A DNA stretch of 48,545 bases, taken from contig CALNGU010000006.1 of NCBI GenBank assembly GCA_939800445.1, positions 1 to 48,545 of the forward strand, in the 5' to 3' direction. This stretch comes from an uncultured Bacteroidaceae bacterium. GTDB taxonomy: Bacteria; Bacteroidota; Bacteroidia; Bacteroidales; Bacteroidaceae. The first letter of the stretch is position 1. Every line of letters begins with the position of its first letter. Shown in pieces: positions 18,678 to 26,152 of the stretch. The translations under genes and the position numbers were made by a program. The notes under the pieces are model-generated. The model did not search any database and had not been told where the DNA came from. It worked only from the letters and a program-made list of their open reading frames with translations.

Positions 18678-18730
18678 AAAGCCAAACAACACCCGTCGGT
18701 ACGTCGCCGGCATAAAGCAAAAACTATCCC

Positions 18731-18778
18731 AGCGGGCATTGATGCTGTCATGGCAGCGGTCGTGCCCGCATCTTTTTT
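18731..18778 (+). terminator. Terminator of the small barrel-protein gene
   Basis: GCGGGCA (18732-18738) pairs with TGCCCGC (18763-18769). An inner GCTG/CAGC stem (18744-18747 with 18754-18757) extends it, and the tail is TCTTTTTT. Confidence 0.7.
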
Positions 18779-18824
18779 GCCTCGCCATGGCGGCAGGGCG
18801 GGGGGCTGCCGCGATGAGGTGCTT

Positions 18825-18885
18825 TGTTAGTGCGACTAACAATGCTTGTTAATGCCACTAACAATGCTTGTTAGTCGCACTAACA
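18825..18885. repeat. 22-bp phased repeat array R4 (TGTTAGT/ACTAACA type), 3 units
   Basis: Three dyad units TGTTAGTgcgACTAACA, TGTTAATgccACTAACA and TGTTAGTcgcACTAACA lie at 18825-18841, 18847-18863 and 18869-18885. They repeat every 22 bases, separated by ATGCT-like 5-base linkers. The middle triplet flips (gcg, gcc, cgc) while the arms stay. The array lies in the 361-base gap after the barrel-gene terminator; nothing else is visible there except the next gene's -7 box at 19003. Confidence 0.85.
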
Positions 18886-19002
18886 ACGGATGCTGTGGCG
18901 GTGGGGTGCGGGGGTGTGGCCGGGAGCGTCCCGTCCCTTCGCATAAAGTGCCGTGCCGCAAGTTTCCCGTGGCGGCAGGCGGTGTTTTGCGGTGGCGTGC
19001 GC

Positions 19003-19010
19003 TATCTTTG
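19003..19010 (+). promoter_or_regulatory. -7 box ahead of the nuclease-fold gene
   Basis: TATCTTTG followed by C lies 28 bases before the ATG at 19039. A TTTTG upstream (18985-18989) is closer than the usual 19-21 bases. Confidence 0.45.
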
Positions 19011-19038
19011 CGAAGTCATAACGTAAAGGAGACAGGGA

Positions 19039-19806
19039 ATGAAGTTGCGCAATCTAATGTTTTTCGTCGTCATCGTGGCGGCGACCGTATTCATCAGTTA
19101 CGTCAATTCCAAGGACAGCGAGGTGCGGCTGATGACCTACAACGTCCGCAACGCCATAGGGGTTGACGGCGTGATGGACTACCAGCGCATAGCCTCGGTA
19201 ATCATGCACGCCGACCCCGACGTGGTGGCGTTGCAGGAGCTCGACAGCATGACGCGCCGCAGCCGTGGCCGTGACTTGCTGGCATCGCTGGCGGGTGCTA
19301 CGGGGATGCGGGCGACATTCGCCAAGGCCATCGATTATGACGGCGGCAGCTATGGCATAGGTGTGCTGAGCAAGCAGACGCCGCTGTCGGTCAGGACCGT
19401 CGCCTTGCCTGGCAGCGAGGAGGCGCGGCGGTTGCTGATTGTGGAGTTCAAGGACTATGTCTTCGCCTGCACCCACCTTTCGCTCACCGAGGCTGACCGC
19501 ATGAGGTCGGTGGAGCTGATCGGGTCGGCTGCATCGGGGTGGGAGAAGCCGTTTTTCATCGCGGGCGATTGGAACATGGAGCCTGACGATGCCGCCCTGC
19601 AAGCCATGCAGCAGGATTTCGAGCTGCTGAGCAACACGGGGCTGTACACCTATCCCGCCGATCTCCCTACGGCTTGCCTCGACTACATCGGCGTGATGCG
19701 CGGCACGGCACGCAACCTTGAGGTCGTCAGTGCCGATGTCATCGACGTGCCCGACGCATCTGACCACCGCCCGGTCGTCGTGACTGTGGACTTTGCTGTC
19801 AAATGA
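19039..19806 (+). CDS. Endonuclease/exonuclease/phosphatase family protein, membrane-anchored or exported
   Basis: A 255-residue EEP-fold hydrolase. An N-terminal hydrophobic segment (LMFFVVIVAATVFISYV, residues 6-22) acts as a signal anchor. The EEP motifs follow in order: LMTYNVRNAIG, ALQELDSMTRR (metal-binding Glu), THLSLTEADR, AGDWNMEPDD and the C-terminal catalytic SDHRPVVV. Members cleave nucleic acids or phosphodiester and sphingomyelin-like bonds, and the substrate is not deducible here. Its stop lies only 12 bases from the stop of the convergent Crp-like gene. Confidence 0.87.
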   Translation: MKLRNLMFFVVIVAATVFISYVNSKDSEVRLMTYNVRNAIGVDGVMDYQRIASVIMHADPDVVALQELDSMTRRSRGRDLLASLAGATGMRATFAKAIDYDGGSYGIGVLSKQTPLSVRTVALPGSEEARRLLIVEFKDYVFACTHLSLTEADRMRSVELIGSAASGWEKPFFIAGDWNMEPDDAALQAMQQDFELLSNTGLYTYPADLPTACLDYIGVMRGTARNLEVVSADVIDVPDASDHRPVVVTVDFAVK

Positions 19807-19818
19807 GGCGGCGCACCG

Positions 19819-20397
19819 TCAGATGTTGGCCCTGATGCGGCTCAATGTATAGATGGAAATGCCGAGGAAATCTGCCACATAACGCAGCTTGACGCGGTTG
19901 GCGAGACCGGGGAATTTCTTTAAGAACTGCTCGTAACGTTCCGCCGGCGTCAGTTGCAGACGGCCGGCGAATGCGTGGCTGAGCACTTTGTTGACGTTCT
20001 GGTGCAGCACTCGCCCCCAGTTGGCGATGTCGATGTGGCGGAGGTAGAGGTCGTCGAGTTCTGATGCCTTGATGGCGAAAAGCGTGCATGGCTCCAGCGT
20101 CTCCACACTCTCCACCGATCTGGAGTTGTAGTAGAGCGAGTCCATGCCGAATGTCACGTCTACCTCCATGCTAAACCACGTCGTCGTCTCCACCCCGTCG
20201 TGGTGGAAAACCGAGCGTGTTATCCCCCTCTCGATGAAGTACACCTCGTGCGACACGTCTCCCGACCGTACCAGTGTCACGCCCCTCGGCACCTCGACGC
20301 ACCGCATCCGCGATGTCAAGGCGGCGAGAGCTTTGTCCGAGACGGGGTAGGTCTGGCGGATGCTCCTGACGATGTTGTCCATCATTCCCTCAGCCAT
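19819..20397 (-). CDS. Crp/Fnr-type cyclic nucleotide-binding-domain regulator
   Basis: A 192-residue cytoplasmic regulator. The N-terminal two thirds are a cNMP-binding beta-roll (VTLVRSGDVSHEVYFIERGITR). The C-terminus is a short helix-turn-helix (RYVADFLGISIYTLSRIRANI). This truncated-HTH form is common in Bacteroidota, where the effector is usually unknown. The -7 box TATCTTTG at 20413-20420 on the minus strand fixes the start near 20397 or 20385; longer in-frame extensions overlap surE and are excluded. It diverges from surE. Confidence 0.82.
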   Translation of the reverse strand: MAEGMMDNIVRSIRQTYPVSDKALAALTSRMRCVEVPRGVTLVRSGDVSHEVYFIERGITRSVFHHDGVETTTWFSMEVDVTFGMDSLYYNSRSVESVETLEPCTLFAIKASELDDLYLRHIDIANWGRVLHQNVNKVLSHAFAGRLQLTPAERYEQFLKKFPGLANRVKLRYVADFLGISIYTLSRIRANI

Positions 20398-20412
20398 TTC
20401 TCTTGGTAGGCA

Positions 20413-20420
20413 CAAAGATA
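20413..20420 (-). promoter_or_regulatory. -7 box of the Crp-like gene
   Basis: TATCTTTG on the minus strand, 16-28 bases upstream of the possible ATG codons. No TTTG is seen at the standard distance. Confidence 0.45.
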
Positions 20421-20508
20421 GCGATTTGTCGGCGGATGGCGGCGCGTGTCTTGCGGTGCTTCCGTCTTTGTCCCCCGCCGCCATTGCGGGCATTCGGCGA
20501 AAAAATCC

Positions 20509-20516
20509 TAACTTTG
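20509..20516 (+). promoter_or_regulatory. -7 box of the surE-lpxB operon
   Basis: TAACTTTG lies 27 bases before the surE ATG. An ATTG sits at 20483-20486, about 22 bases upstream, a slightly long but plausible -33 spacing. Confidence 0.5.
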
Positions 20517-20542
20517 GGGCATTATTAATAAAATTAGATACG

Positions 20543-21328
20543 ATGACAAACGAAAGACCGTTGATACTCGTCTCCAACGACGACGGGTATCGTGCCCAAG
20601 GACTCAACGAATTGATAGGTTTCCTCCGCACCATAGCCGACATCGTGGTGCTTGCTCCCGCCATGCCACGCTCGGGCAGTGGCTGTTCCATCACTTCCTC
20701 GCTGCCAATCAAGCTGGTCAAGGACTTGCAAGAACCCGGGGTGACGCGCTGGATATGCTCCGGCACGCCGGCTGACTGCATCAAACTGGCCCTTCAGGTG
20801 CTGTTCCCAGACCGCAAACCTGACATGATCGTGGGCGGCATCAACCATGGTGACAACTCGTCGGTCAATGCCCACTACTCCGGCACCGTCGGCGTGGCCA
20901 TCGAGGGTGCGCTCAAGGGCATCCCATCCATCGCCTTCTCGCTCTGCGACCACAGCCCCAGTGCCGACTTCATGCCACTCAAGCCATATATCATCGCCAT
21001 CACGCGCCGTGTGCTTGAGATGGGATTGCCGGCAGGGACGTGCCTCAATGTCAATTTCCCCAATACCACCGAGTTCAAAGGCATCAAGGTCTGCCGCCAG
21101 ACACGCGGCGACTGGCAGGACGAGTTTGAGGCTTTGGAGAGGAAGAACGGCGAGAAGCACTTCTGGATGACTGGCGAATACCGCAACGACGAGCCCGACA
21201 GCACCGACACTGACCACTGGGCGTTGGACAATGGCTACATTGCCATCACGCCGACGACCATAGACCTGACCGCCTACTCCCTGATGGAGATGATGCAGGG
21301 GTGGAACTTCGGCATCGAGACCGACTGA
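20543..21328 (+). CDS. surE: 5'/3'-nucleotidase SurE
   Basis: A 261-residue metal-dependent nucleoside monophosphatase. It carries the SurE N-terminal motif LILVSNDDGYRAQG (metal-binding Asp pair), APAMPRSGSGCSIT, and GGINHGDNSSVNAHYSGTVGVAIEG, which binds metal and substrate. The ATG at 20543 is chosen because the protein begins six residues before the conserved strand; an upstream in-frame extension crosses the promoter. It is followed 4 bases later by lpxB, a pairing often seen in Bacteroidota. Confidence 0.94.
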   Translation: MTNERPLILVSNDDGYRAQGLNELIGFLRTIADIVVLAPAMPRSGSGCSITSSLPIKLVKDLQEPGVTRWICSGTPADCIKLALQVLFPDRKPDMIVGGINHGDNSSVNAHYSGTVGVAIEGALKGIPSIAFSLCDHSPSADFMPLKPYIIAITRRVLEMGLPAGTCLNVNFPNTTEFKGIKVCRQTRGDWQDEFEALERKNGEKHFWMTGEYRNDEPDSTDTDHWALDNGYIAITPTTIDLTAYSLMEMMQGWNFGIETD

Positions 21329-21332
21329 GCCG

Positions 21333-22481
21333 ATGTACTACTATCTCATCGCCGGCGAAGCGTCGGGCGACCTCCATGCCGCCAGCCTCATGCGCCAGCT
21401 CAAGGAGGTTGACCCCGATGCCCGTTTCCGTTTCATCGGGGGCGACATGATGGCGCACGAGGGGGGCGAGATGGTCAGGCACTACCGCACGCTGGCCTAC
21501 ATGGGATTCATCCCCGTGCTGCTCCATCTGCGCACCATCATGGCGGGCATGAGGCAATGCAAGGCGGACATCGAGGCGGAAAGGCCCGATGCCGTCGTCC
21601 TTGTCGATTACCCGGGCTTCAACCTCTCGGTGGCACGGCACGTGGCGAGCCGCACGGCGATACCCGTCGCCTACTACATCCCCCCGAAAATCTGGGCGTG
21701 GAAGGAGCACCGCATCCGCTCCATCCGCCGCTATGTCACGAGGGTGTTCTCCATATTGCCGTTTGAGGTCGAGTGGTATGCCGCACGCGGCTACCGCCTG
21801 GACTATGTGGGCAACCCCACGAGGGAGGAGGTCGAGGCGTTCCGGGCAGGATATGCGGAGACCGAGGCGGAGTTCAAGCGGCGCAACGGTCTGGACGCGC
21901 ACAAGCCGATGATAGCCATCCTCGCCGGCAGCCGCCGACAGGAGATAGGCGACAACCTGTCCCGTATGCTCGCGGCCGCATCGCAGTTCCCCGACTACCA
22001 GGCCGTGGTGGCAGGTGCGCCGGGTCTTGCCCCAGCCATCTACGAGGACAAACTGCGCGGCACAGGGGCGCGGATAGTCTTCGGCGAGACCTACCAGCTC
22101 CTTGCGCACGCCCGTTTCGCGCTCGTCACTTCGGGTACGGCGACGTTGGAGACGGCGGTGTTCGGCGTTCCGCAGGTTGTTTGCTACTACCTCAAGGCGG
22201 GCTGGCTGATGCGTCTGCTGAAGCGGTTGTTCATCAAGGTCAGGCACGTCTCGCTCGTCAACCTGATTGCCGGCCGCGAGGTCGTGCCTGAGCTCATCGC
22301 CGACCGTGCCAATCCTGCACGGATAGCTGACGAACTGCGCCGCCTCATCGTGGACGACGGCCACCGCCGCCGTATGCTCGACGGTTATGGCGAAGTGATG
22401 CGCCGCCTCGGGACTGACAGTGCCGCCGCGACCGCAGCACGTGGCATCGCCGGCATGGCATCGCGCAAGGGCGAGGGATAG
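21333..22481 (+). CDS. lpxB: Lipid-A-disaccharide synthase
   Basis: A 382-residue GT19 enzyme that joins UDP-2,3-diacylglucosamine and lipid X on the cytoplasmic face of the inner membrane in lipid A synthesis. Motifs seen are AGEASGDLHAA at the N-terminus, DYPGFNLSVA, PPKIWAWKEHR, AGSRRQEIGDNL and TSGTATLETAVFGVPQVVCYY. Full length for the family. Second gene of the surE-lpxB operon, closed by a strong terminator. Confidence 0.95.
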   Translation: MYYYLIAGEASGDLHAASLMRQLKEVDPDARFRFIGGDMMAHEGGEMVRHYRTLAYMGFIPVLLHLRTIMAGMRQCKADIEAERPDAVVLVDYPGFNLSVARHVASRTAIPVAYYIPPKIWAWKEHRIRSIRRYVTRVFSILPFEVEWYAARGYRLDYVGNPTREEVEAFRAGYAETEAEFKRRNGLDAHKPMIAILAGSRRQEIGDNLSRMLAAASQFPDYQAVVAGAPGLAPAIYEDKLRGTGARIVFGETYQLLAHARFALVTSGTATLETAVFGVPQVVCYYLKAGWLMRLLKRLFIKVRHVSLVNLIAGREVVPELIADRANPARIADELRRLIVDDGHRRRMLDGYGEVMRRLGTDSAAATAARGIAGMASRKGEG

Positions 22482-22515
22482 ACTTTTGGCATAACGCCAT
22501 TGGACCACAGCACAA

Positions 22516-22562
22516 GCCCCGCCGCACCCTCTTCATGAGGTGGTGCGGCGGGGCATCTTTTT
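22516..22562 (+). terminator. Terminator of the surE-lpxB operon
   Basis: GCCCCGCCGCACC (22516-22528) pairs with GGTGCGGCGGGGC (22542-22554), a perfect 13-bp stem with an inner CTC/GAG, then ATCTTTTT. Confidence 0.85.
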
Positions 22563-22616
22563 GCCTCTGGTGCAGTGGATGGCGGCATCGGGTGTCATGT
22601 GGAAGTCATCTTGCCC

Positions 22617-23612
22617 TCACGGCTTGGGCAGCGGGACAAACCACGACACGGCGGCGCGTGCAGCCTTCATCCACCGCATGACGTGGCTGCCGAGGGTGGG
22701 GCGTGCGGCGTTGGCGGTGCGTGCCAGTGCCTGCTCCAACTGGTCTTGCGTCCACGTCGGTTGCACTTCCATGACGCGGCGTGCGAGCCTTTCGGCCGCA
22801 TCGTCAAGCCCGTGGGCACGGCTGAATGCCACTTCGGCCAAGGCAAACCGCGTGAATGCGTCGCGGATGAGCTCCCTTGCCTCGTCCTGCTCCGCCGGCA
22901 AGTGGTCGATGAGCCGCTTGCGCACGTCAAGGGCCATGTTCAGTTTCTTCTCGCGGTCGGTGAGGTTTTGCAGGCTCCACTCTGCGCTGCTGCGTTGACG
23001 GTAGACCGCCATCGGGCGTTTGAAATAGCGTATGTAGCCGTGGCAGGCGTTGAGGATGTGCATTGCATAGTCGCACAGCTTGATTTCCCCTATCCATTCC
23101 GGCAGTTCGGGCACGTTGGCGCGGCGGTAGAGGACGGAACAATTGGTGATGGTGTTGCTGCGCGCCAGGTCCGAGAGTTGCATGATTTGCTTTTGACCGC
23201 CGTTTGAGAGGCTCTTTGTCCCCTTGTCTTCAAAGTAATTTATTACCCTGTGGAATGCCACAGCACACTCCCTGTGCGCGTCCATGTAGTCCACCATCAT
23301 CTGCAACTTGCGGTGGTCGCACCAGTAGTCATCGCCGTCGCACAGCGCGACATACTCCCCACGGCACTTGGCATACGCCCTCATGAAGTTGGCTTGCAAT
23401 CCCACGTTCCTCTCATTGCGCACCGGCTCGACGATGTGCGGATGCTGCCGTTGCCACTCCTGGCATATCTCCCATGTGCCGTCGGTGCTGCAATCGTCAG
23501 ATATGATGTGCTGGACTGTGAAATTGGTCTTTTGGCGCACGACACCCCTGATCGTGTCGGCGATGTAGGGCGCGCTGTTGTAGGCAAGCGTTATCACACT
23601 GACTTTGGTCAT
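22617..23612 (-). CDS. Glycosyltransferase family 2
   Basis: A 331-residue GT-A fold enzyme that transfers a sugar to a surface-polysaccharide precursor. It starts MTKVSVITLAYNSAPYI, with the nucleotide-binding SDDCSTDGTWEI and the metal-binding CDGDDYW. The tail beyond residue ~230 is helical and may bind the acceptor or membrane. The ATG at 23612 overlaps the flippase stop in an ATGA, so it is coupled to the flippase. Long upstream in-frame sequence lies wholly inside the flippase gene and is not part of the protein. Confidence 0.9.
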   Translation of the reverse strand: MTKVSVITLAYNSAPYIADTIRGVVRQKTNFTVQHIISDDCSTDGTWEICQEWQRQHPHIVEPVRNERNVGLQANFMRAYAKCRGEYVALCDGDDYWCDHRKLQMMVDYMDAHRECAVAFHRVINYFEDKGTKSLSNGGQKQIMQLSDLARSNTITNCSVLYRRANVPELPEWIGEIKLCDYAMHILNACHGYIRYFKRPMAVYRQRSSAEWSLQNLTDREKKLNMALDVRKRLIDHLPAEQDEARELIRDAFTRFALAEVAFSRAHGLDDAAERLARRVMEVQPTWTQDQLEQALARTANAARPTLGSHVMRWMKAARAAVSWFVPLPKP

Positions 23613-25054
23613 ACGTCCCGTTTCTTTTTTATGATGTAATCGACAGATTCCCTGAACATCACCGACCCCGACAAGCGCATGATGACGACGTAGGCCGCGA
23701 CGGCGACGACGACTTTGACGGCCAAGGCGACGTAGACACTTGTTATCCCGTGCGCCACCCACGCCGCTCCGTAGACCGACACCGCAGCCGCCGCCAGGTA
23801 GGGCAGCGTGTCAGCGATGAATGCCCCAGCCCCCAGCCCTATGTGACGGTGGGCAAACCACCACCACACCGCCAGCCATGCCGTGTTGATGGTGACATAG
23901 GCCGCCAGCATCGCCTCCAACCCGTAGCGGAAACTGAAGACGACGCAGCAGAGCTGGGCTATGCCGAGCGCGATGGTGTTCCACATATAGATATTGGGGC
24001 GGCCTATGCTGTTCATCAGTCCCGAGAAGAGCGTGGCAAGGGGCATGAATGCGCCGCCGACACACAGTATGTGCATCACGGGGGCGGCAGGCAGCCACTT
24101 GTCGGTCACGGCGATGACGATGAGTTCCTCGGACACCACGCCTAGGCCAAGCATCAGCGGGAACGAGAGGAACGCGGTGAAGCGCGTCATCTTCCTGAAC
24201 ACCTTGACCAGCCTCGCCTTGTCGTCGCGGGCTTGCCGCATGACGGGCTGGGCGGTGCTGTTCAACATCCCTTGCAGGGTGAGTGTCCCCATGACCGTCC
24301 ACTTATTGCCCTGGGTGTAATATCCCACCTTGTCGATGGCATAAAAGCGGCCGAGCAGGAAGGAAAAGATGTTGTTGTTGACCTGGTTGAACAACGCCGT
24401 CGCCAGCTGCCGCGTGCTGAACGACAACATCGGACGCAACGGCCGCAGGTCTATGCGCCACGACGGCCGCCAAGGGCACAACAGCCACATCCCTGCGGTG
24501 CTGAGCGCGATGTAAAGGATGGTCTGCGCGGCAATCCCCCAGTAGCCGCACCCGAGCCACGCCATCACCACTCCCGCCGTGCCGGCCACGACGATGGCCA
24601 CCAGTTGTATGATGCTGCGCTGCCTCACCCGCAGGTTGCGGAGGTAGTAGGCCGCAGCCGAAGTGCCGAGGCATGAGAATATTATGCTGGTGAACAACAC
24701 GCGGGACAGTGCCACCAACTCGTCGTGGCCGAAGAATGCCGCTATCCACGGCGCGGCGGCAAACAGCACGCCAAACAGCACCATGCCCATGATGAGGCTG
24801 AACCAAAACACCGCGTTGTAGTCATCATCCGTCACCTCTCGCTTGTTGACGATGGCGGTGATGAAGCCCGCCTCGATGAATATCCCCGCCACCGCCGAGA
24901 ACACCGTCAGGACACCCACCATGCCATAGTCGGAGGGCGACAGCAGGCGTGAGAGGAAGATGCCGAAGACGAGGCTTGCCACCTGCATCCCCCCGTTGCC
25001 TATCACCCCCCAGATGAGGCCTTGCGCCGTCTTGCTTTTCAACGTCTCGCCCAT
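23609..25054 (-). CDS. Polysaccharide flippase (oligosaccharide transporter, Wzx-like)
   Basis: A 481-residue membrane protein with about 12-14 helices of the MOP superfamily. The N-terminus SKTAQGLIWGVIGNGG and the loop RLLSPSDYGMVGVLTVFS are typical of lipopolysaccharide/exopolysaccharide flippases. It would move a lipid-linked sugar across the inner membrane. The ATG at 25054 follows a -7 box at 25077-25084 by about 22 bases; a longer in-frame start lies inside repeat array R5. It forms a two-gene operon with the GT2 gene. Confidence 0.88.
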   Translation of the reverse strand: MGETLKSKTAQGLIWGVIGNGGMQVASLVFGIFLSRLLSPSDYGMVGVLTVFSAVAGIFIEAGFITAIVNKREVTDDDYNAVFWFSLIMGMVLFGVLFAAAPWIAAFFGHDELVALSRVLFTSIIFSCLGTSAAAYYLRNLRVRQRSIIQLVAIVVAGTAGVVMAWLGCGYWGIAAQTILYIALSTAGMWLLCPWRPSWRIDLRPLRPMLSFSTRQLATALFNQVNNNIFSFLLGRFYAIDKVGYYTQGNKWTVMGTLTLQGMLNSTAQPVMRQARDDKARLVKVFRKMTRFTAFLSFPLMLGLGVVSEELIVIAVTDKWLPAAPVMHILCVGGAFMPLATLFSGLMNSIGRPNIYMWNTIALGIAQLCCVVFSFRYGLEAMLAAYVTINTAWLAVWWWFAHRHIGLGAGAFIADTLPYLAAAAVSVYGAAWVAHGITSVYVALAVKVVVAVAAYVVIMRLSGSVMFRESVDYIIKKKRDV

Positions 25055-25076
25055 TCCGTCAGTAGTTTGCGTCGGG

Positions 25077-25108
25077 CAAATGTAGTGAGAAAGGCGGCGG
25101 CATACAAT
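25077..25108 (-). promoter_or_regulatory. Promoter of the flippase-GT2 operon, -33 box inside array R5
   Basis: Minus-strand TACATTTG (25077-25084) is preceded at exactly 20 bases by ATTG (25105-25108). The ATTG is the complement of the CAAT in the first array unit. Confidence 0.5.
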
Positions 25109-25209
25109 GTTTTCCCCATTAGCATACAATGTTTCCGGTCGTAGCATACAATGATTTTGGCCAAATCATACGATGTTTTTGGCGGTATCATGCAATGCTT
25201 TTGCCCGCA
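25100..25209. repeat. 22-bp phased repeat array R5 (CATACAATG type), 5 units
   Basis: Units start at 25100, 25122, 25144, 25166 and 25188. Their cores are CATACAATG three times, then CATACGATG and CATGCAATG; the following T-rich part varies. It has the same unit number and length as R1, 22 kb away. It lies between the divergent flippase and murI genes. Confidence 0.87.
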
Positions 25210-25250
25210 TGGCCGGATGTCCCTGTGTGCGGCGTGCGGTGCTTTTTTCT

Positions 25251-25258
25251 TAACTTTG
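25251..25258 (+). promoter_or_regulatory. -7 box of the murI-helicase operon
   Basis: TAACTTTG followed by C, 51 bases before the murI ATG. No clear TTTG lies 19-21 bases upstream. Confidence 0.45.
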
Positions 25259-25309
25259 CGGTGCTGCGCGCGGGATGTCCTGCGCCGGGCATGACTAAAT
25301 CTGACGCAG

Positions 25310-26152
25310 ATGGGCAATGCAAGGTTTGACTTGACGGCGGGGCCGATAGGTGTGTTTGATTCGGGCTATGGCGGGCTGACGATACTTGAGAAGATTCGCG
25401 GCCGCCTCCCGTCCTACGACTACGTTTATCTGGGCGACAATGCGCGGACACCCTACGGGACACGCTCTTTCGACATAGTTTATGAGTTCACGCTCCAAGC
25501 GGTAGTGCGGCTTTTCGAGCTTGGTTGCCCGCTTGTCATCCTGGCTTGCAACACGGCATCTGCAAAGGCGTTGCGCTCGATACAGCAACAAGACCTGCCC
25601 GTCATCGCCCCATCGCGCCGCGTCCTCGGTGTCATCCGCCCGACGGCGGAGTGCGTCGGGAGCATGACCGTCTCGCGTCATGTGGGCTTGCTTGCCACGC
25701 CAGGGACGGTGAGGTCGCAGTCCTACCCGATGGAGTTGCACAAATTGTTCCCGGACATAGCAGTCACATCGGTGGCGTGTCCCATGTGGGTGCCGCTGAT
25801 CGAGAACCGTGAGGCGGCGGGGCCGGGTGCTGACTACTTCGTCAACAAATATGTCGGGCAACTGCTCGGCGCGGATCCGGCGATAGACACGGTGATCCTG
25901 GGCTGCACGCACTACCCGTTGCTCATGGACAAACTCAGTAAAGCCGTGCCGCAAGGCGTGCGGCTGCTGGCACAGGGCGGCCATGTGGCCGAGAGCCTTG
26001 CCGATTACCTGCGCCGGCATCCGGAGATTGAGGAGAAATGCTGCAAGGGTGGCTCCTGCACCTACCTGACAACCGAGTCTGCGGAATGCTTCGAGGAGAA
26101 CGCTTCGGTGTTCCTCAACGAACCGGTCACTGCCCGTACCATACAGTTATGA
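25310..26152 (+). CDS. murI: Glutamate racemase
   Basis: A 280-residue cofactor-independent racemase that makes D-glutamate for peptidoglycan. Both catalytic Cys regions are present: LACNTASAKALR and LGCTHYPLL. The N-terminal GVFDSGYGGLTIL and GDNARTPYG are also diagnostic. The start ATG at 25310 adds nine residues before the conserved strand, usual for the family. It is coupled to the downstream helicase by an ATGA overlap. Confidence 0.95.
   Translation: MGNARFDLTAGPIGVFDSGYGGLTILEKIRGRLPSYDYVYLGDNARTPYGTRSFDIVYEFTLQAVVRLFELGCPLVILACNTASAKALRSIQQQDLPVIAPSRRVLGVIRPTAECVGSMTVSRHVGLLATPGTVRSQSYPMELHKLFPDIAVTSVACPMWVPLIENREAAGPGADYFVNKYVGQLLGADPAIDTVILGCTHYPLLMDKLSKAVPQGVRLLAQGGHVAESLADYLRRHPEIEEKCCKGGSCTYLTTESAECFEENASVFLNEPVTARTIQL

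Noticed and set aside
21246-22508. Minus-strand open frame (420 codons) opposite lpxB
   Set aside because: lpxB motifs are complete on the plus strand; the antisense frame has none.
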